Shown here in pieces: positions 1 through 5,950 of a DNA stretch of 5,950 nt. Source of the DNA: Acidimicrobiia bacterium. GTDB taxonomy: Bacteria; Actinomycetota; Acidimicrobiia; Spongiisociales; UBA5794. Under the pieces are notes generated by a model that saw only the letters and a list, made by a program, of their open reading frames with translations, was not told where the DNA came from and ran no database searches. The number at the start of each line of letters is the position of its first letter. The stretch's first letter is position 1. Made by a program: the position numbers and the translations under genes. Location: contig JAUVPA010000114.1 in assembly GCA_030598905.1 (NCBI GenBank), positions 1-5,950 of the forward strand, in the 5' to 3' direction.

Positions 1-750
1 CGCGAGACCCCCAGCAGTGGCCGCAAGCTCCCCATCGATTGGTTTGCCGATGAGAGCGTCTCCCACCACACCGAGGACGAGCGGACGGTCCGCTACTGAG
101 CCGACCGCCACGGACGCCTCACCAACCACGCCACCCTCAACGCGAACGGCGCAAGCGACCATGCCGAGGGCGTAGTCACCGTGCCGCTGCGAGAACTCTC
201 GAAAGGCGTAACCCCACGAACCGGGGCGACGCGGCCACCTCGTCTCGATCAGAAGCTCTTCGTCGGCGATCGAGGTCGTGTAGTGGGTCACGAACAACTC
301 GGAAGCATCGATCGTGCGTCTCCCCGACTTCGAGGCCACCACGGCTTGGCCGCCGAGCGTCATCATCACGAGGGGGATCTCCCCGCGGGAGTCGGCGTGG
401 ACGATCGACCCTCCGATGGTGCCCCGGTTCCGGGTCACGAAGTGCCCGATATGAGGCAGGGCCTCACCGAGCAATGGGATCTCGCTTTGCACCACCGGTG
501 ACGACTCGGCCTCGCTCTGGCGCACCATCGCTCCGATGACGAGAGCGCCGGCCTGCTCCTCGATGTCTCCGATGCCCGCGACGCGATTGATGTCGATGAC
601 AACGCCGGGATATGCGAACCGCATGTTCAGCAGAGGCATGAGGCTTTGGCCGCCAGCAAGAACCTTGGCTTCGTCCGAATACTCGCCAAGTAGTTCCACC
701 ACCTCATCGATCGAGGTCGGACGCACGTAATCGAAGACGGGTGGCTTCAT
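1..750 (-). CDS. FAD-binding medium subunit of a molybdenum hydroxylase (CoxM-like), 3' end cut by window edge
   Basis: This is the flavin subunit of a xanthine dehydrogenase/CO dehydrogenase-type enzyme; in the family it passes electrons from the iron-sulfur subunit to FAD and on to an acceptor. The frame is open from the ATG at 750 to the left edge, giving 250 residues of a family usually about 280-300 long, so roughly the last 40 are missing. Both FAD-binding signatures are visible: AGGQS at residues 32-36 (bases 643-657) and TIGGS at 111-115 (bases 406-420), the same positions as in the Oligotropha CoxM subunit as I recall it. RNRG precedes the second motif and HAD follows it. The start overlaps the stop of the large-subunit gene as ATGA, and a perfect GGAGG at 758-762, inside the last codons of that gene, sits 7 bases upstream. 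This implies coupled translation and equal expression. The iron-sulfur subunit is not in the window and probably follows to the left. Family is sure; substrate is unknown. Confidence 0.93.
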   Translation of the reverse strand, partial: MKPPVFDYVRPTSIDEVVELLGEYSDEAKVLAGGQSLMPLLNMRFAYPGVVIDINRVAGIGDIEEQAGALVIGAMVRQSEAESSPVVQSEIPLLGEALPHIGHFVTRNRGTIGGSIVHADSRGEIPLVMMTLGGQAVVASKSGRRTIDASELFVTHYTTSIADEELLIETRWPRRPGSWGYAFREFSQRHGDYALGMVACAVRVEGGVVGEASVAVGSVADRPLVLGVVGDALIGKPIDGELAATAGGLA

Positions 751-3107
751 GCCCTCTCCTCCAGGATCTCCCACACCCGTGGCGGTGTCAGCGGCAGCTC
801 GACGTGTTCGATCCCGAGCGCGTCACGGACGGCGTTGGCGATGGTGACCGGCGCACTCATCGTGTTCCCCTCGCCGAGTCCTTTGGCGCCGAGCGCGGTA
901 AAGGGAGACGGCGTCTCGATGTGCGTCGTACGCAGCGGAGGTATTTCGGGAGCCGTGATGCAGAGGTAGTCCATGAAACTAGAGGTCAGCAGGTTCCCAT
1001 CCTCGTCGTAGGCGAGTCGCTCGAGCAAAGCCACTCCCGCCCCATGAGCAAAGCCACCCCGAATCTGGCCATCAACGAGTGCCGGATTGAGAATCGTGCC
1101 CGCATCATGGGTCGTGGCGTAGTCGAGAACCTCCACTGCTCCAGTGTGACGATCCACTTCGACCACGGCGACATCAACAACAAACCCGTGAGCTGCCGAA
1201 GAGGTGATGGTGTCGTCGTCCGCAGCAGAGTCGAGGTTGGGCGCAGAGACGAAGGATGTGAAGCGAAGTCCCGGGGCGACGCCTTCGGGCAACCCCTCCG
1301 GGTTCCAGTGGGCCTTACCGGCGATGCGCCGAAGCGACACAGAAACATCCGGCTGACCGACGACCGCCGCCATGCCTTCTCTCAATTCAACGTCTTCAAC
1401 GGCACACTCGAATTCCTGAGCGGCCACCTGCTTGATCGCGGCAGCGAGCTCTCCCGCAACCTTCTGGACCGCCGCTGCTCCCATGCCTGAGAAGCGAGAC
1501 GAGTAGTTGCCCGAGGCGATCGACCAGGCATTGACGTGGGTGTCGAGCACGGCGACTACCTCGATGTCCGCCGGATCCAACCCGAGCACATCGGAAGCGA
1601 TCTGAGCAGCGACCGTTCGATGACCCTGCCCCTGAGGTGTTGTCGAGATCTGCACGACCACGCCGCCTCCAGGAGACATCGCGATTGTTGCTCCCTCGGT
1701 GTTGCCCGATTTCGGTAAACCTCCGGCACGTTCCTCCGCAGTCTCGGCGAGGGAGATGTAACCCATGTTCGAAACCGATGGTTCGACGACGCATGAGATG
1801 CCAATGCCGACCAAACGGCCATCTTCTCGTGCCGCGTTCTGCAGCCGGCGGTGCTCGGCGTAGCCGATAGCGTCCAGAACATCGTCGAGACACCTGTCGT
1901 AGTCACCGGAGTCGTAGATCGCGCCGGTCGGAGTCGTGTACGGAAAGTCACCGGCGCCGATCAGAGTGCGACGAGCCATCTGAGTGGGATCGATACCGAG
2001 CCGGGAGGCGGCGATCGCCATCGTGCTCTCGAGGGCGAAGTACAACTGGGGACCGCCAAACCCGCGATTGAGGCTGGTGGGACATCGGTTCGTCAAAACC
2101 ACCCGGTTGCGGGCAGAAACATCACGCACTCGGTATGCGCCGTTCAGTGAACCGTGCATCCGGTAGAGGGTCGCCGGTTCCGGTGCTCGTAGATACGCGC
2201 CCACATCCTCCACGACGTCATAAGCGAGGCTGATCAGTTCGCCGTTGCTGGTGAAGCCGGCAGTCACTTCGGTGACGCGTTCCGTTGACGAACCGCTCGC
2301 GGCGAGGTGTTCGAGCCGGTCCTCGATCCACCGCAAGGGCACCTGCAGCAAACGCGAAACCGCTCCCATCAGCACTACGTATGAGTACACCGCCGCTTTC
2401 ACTCCGAAGCTGCCCCCCGAATCGGGCGGCGTGATGAGGCGGAGCTTGGAACGAGGGAGGCCTAGTGCCGAGGCGGCAACCATGTGCAGCGTGAACGGGC
2501 CTTGGAAGTTGGTCCAAACGGTGAGTGAGTCATCGGCAACCGACCAGTCGGCGATCACCCCGAACGTCTCGATCGGCGCGCCCGTCCACCGAGGGAAAGT
2601 AAAGGTCTCCTGAACGACCAAGTCGGCTTCTCCCAGTCTCTCCATTGGGTCGCCATAGACGAACGACCTGTCGGAAACGATGGATCCCGCTGCGGCGGCA
2701 GCTCGAGGTGTCATCACCGGCGTCGTCGCCTCGTAGTCGACGAGCACCATCTCGGCGGCATCCTCGGCGCGGTATCGGTCTCGGGCAACAACAACCGCGA
2801 CGGGCTCGCCGGCATACCGCACCTCGTCGACGGCGGCAGCGCGGAAAGCGACCGGCGTATCGACCACGGCGGGGAAAGGCCGTGTGACTTCGGCGATCTC
2901 CCGCCCGGTGACGACGCCGAGGACCCCTGGGCTCTCGAGGGCGGCCGATACGTCGACAGATACGATGCGCGCCGCCGCATATGGAGACCGAACGACGGCG
3001 GCGTGATAGGCGCCCGGCACCGGATCGAGATCGTCGACGAATCGCCCGCGACCGCGCAGCAGGGTCCCGTCCTCGACGCGTTTCAGTGGTTTCCCCACCC
3101 AACTCAT
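747..3107 (-). CDS. Molybdopterin-binding large subunit of a xanthine dehydrogenase-family hydroxylase (CoxL/XdhB-like)
   Basis: This is the catalytic subunit that binds the molybdopterin cofactor and hydroxylates the substrate with water-derived oxygen. From the ATG at 3107 it is 786 residues, the normal family length. The N-terminal domain opens with VGKPLKRVEDG and GRGRFVDDL. Cofactor-domain motifs follow: GGSFGVK at 231-237, RGFGGPQ at 348-354, PQGQGH at 491-496, HDAG near 667-670 and GLGEG with the catalytic-type Glu at 746. RGFGGPQ matches the xanthine dehydrogenase loop; CO dehydrogenases have AYxCSFR and form II proteins AYRGAGR at this place, so this is probably not a CO dehydrogenase. 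Substrate may be a purine, N-heterocycle or aldehyde. An in-frame ATG at 3137 would add 10 residues; I prefer 3107 because family similarity starts there and AGGGTG lies 9 bases upstream. It is the first gene of a large-medium(-small) operon, divergent from the lyase gene. SSTE near 273-276 replaces the more usual xxHxR stretch after the EDR motif. Confidence 0.93.
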   Translation of the reverse strand: MSWVGKPLKRVEDGTLLRGRGRFVDDLDPVPGAYHAAVVRSPYAAARIVSVDVSAALESPGVLGVVTGREIAEVTRPFPAVVDTPVAFRAAAVDEVRYAGEPVAVVVARDRYRAEDAAEMVLVDYEATTPVMTPRAAAAAGSIVSDRSFVYGDPMERLGEADLVVQETFTFPRWTGAPIETFGVIADWSVADDSLTVWTNFQGPFTLHMVAASALGLPRSKLRLITPPDSGGSFGVKAAVYSYVVLMGAVSRLLQVPLRWIEDRLEHLAASGSSTERVTEVTAGFTSNGELISLAYDVVEDVGAYLRAPEPATLYRMHGSLNGAYRVRDVSARNRVVLTNRCPTSLNRGFGGPQLYFALESTMAIAASRLGIDPTQMARRTLIGAGDFPYTTPTGAIYDSGDYDRCLDDVLDAIGYAEHRRLQNAAREDGRLVGIGISCVVEPSVSNMGYISLAETAEERAGGLPKSGNTEGATIAMSPGGGVVVQISTTPQGQGHRTVAAQIASDVLGLDPADIEVVAVLDTHVNAWSIASGNYSSRFSGMGAAAVQKVAGELAAAIKQVAAQEFECAVEDVELREGMAAVVGQPDVSVSLRRIAGKAHWNPEGLPEGVAPGLRFTSFVSAPNLDSAADDDTITSSAAHGFVVDVAVVEVDRHTGAVEVLDYATTHDAGTILNPALVDGQIRGGFAHGAGVALLERLAYDEDGNLLTSSFMDYLCITAPEIPPLRTTHIETPSPFTALGAKGLGEGNTMSAPVTIANAVRDALGIEHVELPLTPPRVWEILEERA

Positions 3108-3182
3108 GAGCGAGCGCACCCTAATCACTCTGCCCATCGCCGGTTCTGCCGCGATAATTGCCGTCGCACTCGCGAGGGAGAC
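3108..3182. promoter_or_regulatory. Divergent intergenic region between the Mo-hydroxylase operon and the lyase gene
   Basis: This 75-base gap is the only non-coding space from which both the large-subunit gene (leftward) and the lyase gene (rightward) can be transcribed, so it should hold both promoters and any operator. On the plus strand, GATAAT at 3153-3158 matches the -10 consensus at five of six positions; 17 bases upstream CTGCCC (3130-3135) is only a poor -35 match. On the minus strand no convincing promoter is seen; TAGGGT just upstream of the large-subunit start is a weak -10 candidate and also serves as its ribosome site. A short inverted pair, GCGA 3151-3154 and TCGC 3164-3167, flanks the -10 and could be part of an operator, but it is too short to count as evidence. 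Confidence 0.45.
3174..3180 (+). promoter_or_regulatory. Ribosome binding site that fixes the lyase GTG start
   Basis: GAGGGAG lies just before GTG 3183, with its GAGG core 5 bases upstream. It supports a GTG start here over the longer in-frame ATG at 3003, which would place 60 extra residues antisense to the large-subunit gene and outside the family's usual N terminus. Confidence 0.65.
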
Positions 3183-4103
3183 GTGGGCTCATACACACCC
3201 CAAGGGGTCATTCCGGCAACCCTGCTGGCGTTCAACGAGGACTTGTCGATCGACGAGAACGCCACACGTCGTCATCTGCGCGACGTCGCCGCTGTCGAAG
3301 GCATCTCTGCCATCACCGTGAACGGTCACTCCTCGGAGGTGCACGCCTGCTCATTGGACGAGCAGCGCCGGGTGCTCGAGCTCGCACTGGAAGAAGTCGG
3401 GGACGCCGTCCCGATCATCAGCGGCGTCTACGCCGATGGCAGCTTGGAAGCCGCCCGCATCGCCAAGACGGGCGAGAACGCTGGAGCGGCAGCCCTTCTC
3501 GTCTTCCCGCCGCACACGATCGGGATGATGGGCGGGCAGCAGAGGCCGGAAATGGCGATCGCCCACTTCAAGACGATCGCCGATGCCACCGACCTGCCGC
3601 TCATCGCCTTCCAGTACTCCGGTGACTATGCCTATCCGATGGACACGCTGCTGCGGCTTGTGGATGAAGTTCCGACCCTCAGAGCCATCAAGGACTGGAA
3701 CACAGGGGCCGTCCACGAAAGACACATCAACGTCTTGCAGGGTCTGCCCGACCCGATCAATGTGCTGTCGACCAACAGCTCCTGGCTGATGGCTTCGCTG
3801 ACAATGGGATGCAACGGCGTGCTCTCCGGTTCCGGAAGCATCATTGCCGACCTTCATGTAGCTCTCTTCGGTGCGGTCCAGCGTGGCGAGCTCACAACGG
3901 CGCAGGCGATCAACCGGCGAATCTTCCCGCTGGCACAGTGTTTCTACGCCGATCCGGCCGTCGACATGCACAACCGCATGAAAGAGGCACTGGTACTGCT
4001 GGGCCGCCAGCCTCGTGCCGTGGTGCGCCCACCGCTCGTGAAGCTGCCCGAGGACGAGATCAAGACGATCGCGCGGGCACTCCGAGCAGCCGGCCTGCTG
4101 TAG
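3183..4103 (+). CDS. DHDPS/N-acetylneuraminate lyase-family Schiff-base aldolase or dehydratase, not canonical DapA
   Basis: This class I lyase folds as a TIM barrel and in the family works through a lysine-keto acid Schiff base. From GTG 3183 it is 306 residues, the family norm. Visible landmarks: the N-terminal GVIPATLLAF; GHSSE at 48-52 where DapA has GTTGE; FQY with Tyr145 at the catalytic tyrosine place; AIKDW with the Schiff-base Lys170 (codon 3690-3692); GSGS at 216-219; MKEALVLLG near 266-274; and a C-terminal RPPLVKLP. The arginine that in DapA follows the tyrosine and binds the dicarboxylate of aspartate semialdehyde is absent; the stretch reads YSGDYAYP. Lysine synthesis is therefore unlikely, and a catabolic 2-oxo acid aldolase or dehydratase is more probable. 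It stands alone on the plus strand between two minus-strand operons, divergent from the Mo-hydroxylase genes and ending 10 bases from the end of coxG. Family is sure; reaction is unknown. Confidence 0.9.
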   Translation: MGSYTPQGVIPATLLAFNEDLSIDENATRRHLRDVAAVEGISAITVNGHSSEVHACSLDEQRRVLELALEEVGDAVPIISGVYADGSLEAARIAKTGENAGAAALLVFPPHTIGMMGGQQRPEMAIAHFKTIADATDLPLIAFQYSGDYAYPMDTLLRLVDEVPTLRAIKDWNTGAVHERHINVLQGLPDPINVLSTNSSWLMASLTMGCNGVLSGSGSIIADLHVALFGAVQRGELTTAQAINRRIFPLAQCFYADPAVDMHNRMKEALVLLGRQPRAVVRPPLVKLPEDEIKTIARALRAAGLL

Positions 4104-4113
4104 GCGAGCGGCG

Positions 4114-4743
4114 TCATCGCCTCCGGCGACGCAACGCGAGCCACAGCACTATCAAGAGAAGGGCGATCGCGAACGCCGGTACCGCCCGCTTCAGCATCGG
4201 CATCCCGGCAACCGCACCGAGATCGACCGGCTCGGAGTCGGGGGCATCGATGGTGCGGGGACCTTCTTGCGGTGGACTTACCTCCTCAGGAGCTTCGTCG
4301 CCCCCTGACAATGCCGTCTCGAGGTTGGCCGCAAACTGACCCAGCACATTGCCTGACACGTCCTCGATGACGCCTTTGCCGAAGCCGGCGAGCTTGCCGC
4401 TCAGGCTCAGGTCGGTGCTCAGCTTCACCCACGTTGTGTTCCGACCGTTGGCCGTCAACGTTGCGACGATTTCGGCGTTGGCATTGCCCTGTCGCGGATC
4501 GCGACCCCGCGCGTTGATGACAGCGATGAAGTTCTCCGGATCGAGGCTCGTGAACGCAGCCGTGCCCTCGTAGTTGGCGACGATTGGCCCCACCCTCACC
4601 TTCACGAGTCCACGGTGCTCGTCGCCATCAATCTCGGTCAGCTGGGCACCGGGCATACATCGCGCGACCCGCTCGAGATCCGTCAGGATCTCCCACGCCT
4701 CGTCGATGGGCCGGTTCACGATGAACGAATTGTTCAGCTCCAC
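4114..4743 (-). CDS. coxG: CoxG-like SRPBCC protein with C-terminal membrane anchor
   Basis: CoxG proteins accompany molybdenum hydroxylases; in Oligotropha CoxG recruits CO dehydrogenase to the inner face of the cytoplasmic membrane. This one is 209 residues from a GTG start. Residues 1-145 form the START/SRPBCC domain with family signatures: MELNNSF at the start, CMPGAQL at 29-35, VRVGP at 49-53, and LSGKLAGFGKGVIEDVS at 114-130, followed by FAANLE. Residues about 147-180 are an acidic, proline-rich linker. Residues 187-204 are a single hydrophobic helix that ends in five arginines, so it looks tail-anchored. The GTG is 1 base after the larC stop, with AAGGA at 4749-4753 giving a 5-base spacing. 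A longer frame from ATG 4857 would add 38 residues that only shadow larC and lack family similarity. Its partner is presumably the large/medium subunits encoded to the left, although a plus-strand lyase gene lies between them. Confidence 0.88.
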   Translation of the reverse strand: MELNNSFIVNRPIDEAWEILTDLERVARCMPGAQLTEIDGDEHRGLVKVRVGPIVANYEGTAAFTSLDPENFIAVINARGRDPRQGNANAEIVATLTANGRNTTWVKLSTDLSLSGKLAGFGKGVIEDVSGNVLGQFAANLETALSGGDEAPEEVSPPQEGPRTIDAPDSEPVDLGAVAGMPMLKRAVPAFAIALLLIVLWLALRRRRR

Positions 4744-4744
4744 G

Positions 4745-5905
4745 TCATTCCTTCTGTTCGACCGCCCACTGTGCCGCTGCTTCGGCGGCAACAGCTCTGG
4801 CGCTCCTACCTGTGGCCTCCGCGACCGCCAAGACGTCGGCCGATTCCGGCTTGGCACCGTGTGGCCCCACCTTTATCCGGATCGGCTCACCGTCGACGAG
4901 GACCTGATCGAAGGACCGTGAGAACACGCGCTTGGCGACCGCGTACGTGCGGAGACCGAGGGTGCCCGTTTCGCTCGCCACCAATTCGATCATCGCCGGC
5001 TCGAGTCCCGGCGCACACAGAACGCGAAGCTGATGGCCAGGGCGCGACTTCTTCATGACGACCGGCGTCAGCCAGGCGTCATCCGCTCCGGCGGACAGGG
5101 CACGGCCGATCACATGCCCGAGGATCTCAGGGGTCACATCGTCGACGGTGGTCTCGATGACCACGGCGTCGACTTGTGGCAGGTCATCGGTGTCGATGAG
5201 CATCATGCTCAACACGTTCGGATGCGTTTCCAGGTCCCGACCTCCTGCACCGATCCCGGACCGGATCACCTTGCCCGTAGGACATGGTCCCCATTCTCCG
5301 ACCATTCCCGTCAGGAGGGCCACGCCGGTCGGTGTTGCCGTCTCCTGCGACGTCTCGACGGCAGTGACGGGGAACCCTTCCAACAAACTCATGACGGCGG
5401 GAGCCGGGTGTTGCAACAGGCCGTGTGCAGTGTCTACGGTCCCGGCGCCAAGTCCCACGGGTGCCGCAACAACGGTTTCCACCTCGAGGGCATCGAGCGC
5501 CGCCCAACATCCGACGATGTCGACTATGGCGTCGACCGCTCCGACTTCGTGGAACTGCACGTCATCAATGCCGACGTCGTGACGGTGTGCCTCGGCCTCG
5601 CCCAGCCGGCGGAACGTCTCACGCGCTCCGAGCGCGACCCGGGAACCAAGGTCGGCTCCGGCGATCGTGGCGTCGATTTCGGACCAGCGTCGAGGTTCGT
5701 CTGCGGTCTCGGTCGTGACGCGGGCAAAACGGCAACGGAGCCCGCGACGTCTGGTGTCGCCGACGGTGAGCTCCCAACCTGGCAACGCCAATGACTCGAG
5801 TGCCGTGCGAACCGGTCCTTCGTCCGCACCTACGTCGATGAGCGCGCCGAGCAGCATGTCGCCGGAGACCCCAACGGTCGGATTGATCCAGAGGGCGCGA
5901 CCCAT
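4745..5905 (-). CDS. larC: LarC, nickel insertion protein for the nickel-pincer nucleotide cofactor
   Basis: LarC is the CTP-dependent cyclometallase that inserts nickel into the pyridinium dithio mononucleotide, the last step in making the cofactor of LarA-type racemases and epimerases. From ATG 5905 it is 386 residues, close to the usual 390-420. Motifs in order: GVSGDM at 12-17; FHEVGAVDAIVDIVG at 118-132; HGLLQHPAPA at 161-170; ETATPTGVALL at 188-198; GIGAGGRD at 217-224 with HPNVL following; ETTVDDVTPE at 251-260; WLTPVVMKKSRPG at 278-290; and a C-terminal KVGPHGAKPE. The frame is continuous, unlike Lactiplantibacillus plantarum, where larC is read through a programmed frameshift. ATG 5905 is preferred over ATG 5938 because GGGAG at 5913-5917 sits 7 bases upstream and the LarC core begins there; it also overlaps the stop of the preceding gene as TGATG. 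It lies between a probable larB and coxG in one minus-strand operon. Confidence 0.92.
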   Translation of the reverse strand: MGRALWINPTVGVSGDMLLGALIDVGADEGPVRTALESLALPGWELTVGDTRRRGLRCRFARVTTETADEPRRWSEIDATIAGADLGSRVALGARETFRRLGEAEAHRHDVGIDDVQFHEVGAVDAIVDIVGCWAALDALEVETVVAAPVGLGAGTVDTAHGLLQHPAPAVMSLLEGFPVTAVETSQETATPTGVALLTGMVGEWGPCPTGKVIRSGIGAGGRDLETHPNVLSMMLIDTDDLPQVDAVVIETTVDDVTPEILGHVIGRALSAGADDAWLTPVVMKKSRPGHQLRVLCAPGLEPAMIELVASETGTLGLRTYAVAKRVFSRSFDQVLVDGEPIRIKVGPHGAKPESADVLAVAEATGRSARAVAAEAAAQWAVEQKE

Positions 5906-5950
5906 CACCCGTCTCCCAGGATGCGCAGAGCGGAACATGCCGCGCCATAA
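5905..5950 (-). CDS. larB: Probable 3' end of larB (nicotinate adenine dinucleotide carboxylase/hydrolase), cut by window edge
   Basis: Upstream of larC, one minus-strand frame is open from the right edge to a TGA at 5907-5905 that shares its last base with the larC ATG. The 14 complete codons read YGAACSALRILGDG. This resembles the C terminus of LarB/AIR-carboxylase-like proteins, where a (N)G(F/Y)GAA segment followed by a short helix ends the chain. LarB carboxylates and hydrolyses nicotinic acid adenine dinucleotide in the first step of nickel-pincer cofactor synthesis, and larB commonly precedes larC. The stop-start overlap means translational coupling. The call rests on very few residues plus context, so it is moderate. 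Confidence 0.6.
   Translation of the reverse strand, partial: YGAACSALRILGDG

Noticed and set aside
741..1490. Long plus-strand frame of 249 codons opposite the large-subunit gene
   Set aside because: It is antisense to strongly conserved Mo-hydroxylase sequence, has no recognisable domain, and is explained by high-GC codon bias leaving stops rare in the mirror frame.
747..3107. Calling the large subunit a carbon monoxide dehydrogenase
   Set aside because: It lacks the AYxCSFR loop of true CO dehydrogenase and has RGFGGPQ instead.
3003..3182. N-terminal extension of the lyase to ATG 3003
   Set aside because: The extra 60 residues lie antisense to the large-subunit start, and the family N terminus and a GAGGGAG ribosome site place the start at GTG 3183.
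4103..4130. Terminator hairpin between the lyase and coxG
   Set aside because: GGCGA (4103-4107) can pair with TCGCC (4117-4121), which can also pair with GGCGA (4125-4129), but stems are only 5 bp, there is no T tract, and part lies in coxG coding sequence.
4744..4857. N-terminal extension of coxG to ATG 4857
   Set aside because: The extension overlaps the end of larC in another frame, is Arg/Pro-rich and non-homologous, whereas GTG 4743 has an AAGGA site and begins the CoxG signature.
5033..5794. Plus-strand frame of 253 codons opposite larC
   Set aside because: Antisense shadow of larC, with low-complexity Arg/Asp/His-rich composition and no family motif.

Overview
The window is GC-rich chromosomal DNA, densely coded, with short intergenic gaps, GTG starts and strong G/C third-position bias. 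This and the protein style suggest an actinobacterium or another high-GC soil or marine bacterium, but no feature here fixes the taxon. It contains five recognisable genes plus the last codons of a sixth. All are metabolic. I see no rRNA, tRNA, mobile element, CRISPR array or long repeat.

Layout from left to right. Positions 1-750 (minus strand) hold most of an FAD-binding medium subunit (CoxM-like) of a molybdenum hydroxylase; it runs off the left edge. It overlaps by 4 bases (ATGA) the upstream gene at 747-3107 (minus), the Mo-cofactor-binding large subunit (CoxL/XdhB-like). A 75-base divergent gap (3108-3182) separates this from a plus-strand gene at 3183-4103, a DHDPS/NAL-family Schiff-base lyase that does not have the substrate residues of true DapA. 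That gene converges, with a 10-base gap, on a second minus-strand operon: 3' end of a probable larB (5905-5950), larC (4745-5905) and coxG (4114-4743), linked by a TGATG overlap and a 1-base gap.

Functionally, two cofactor systems are interleaved. CoxL/CoxM (and presumably an iron-sulfur CoxS beyond the left edge) form a molybdopterin hydroxylase, and CoxG is the SRPBCC membrane-anchoring/maturation partner typical of such enzymes. LarB and LarC make the nickel-pincer nucleotide used by LarA-family racemases and epimerases. With the lyase, this looks like a catabolic locus in which a hydroxy-acid-like substrate could be epimerised (Ni-pincer enzyme), cleaved or dehydrated (lyase) and oxidised (Mo enzyme). 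That pathway is inference. The large subunit carries an xanthine-dehydrogenase-like RGFGGPQ loop rather than a CO dehydrogenase active-site loop, so CO oxidation is unlikely.
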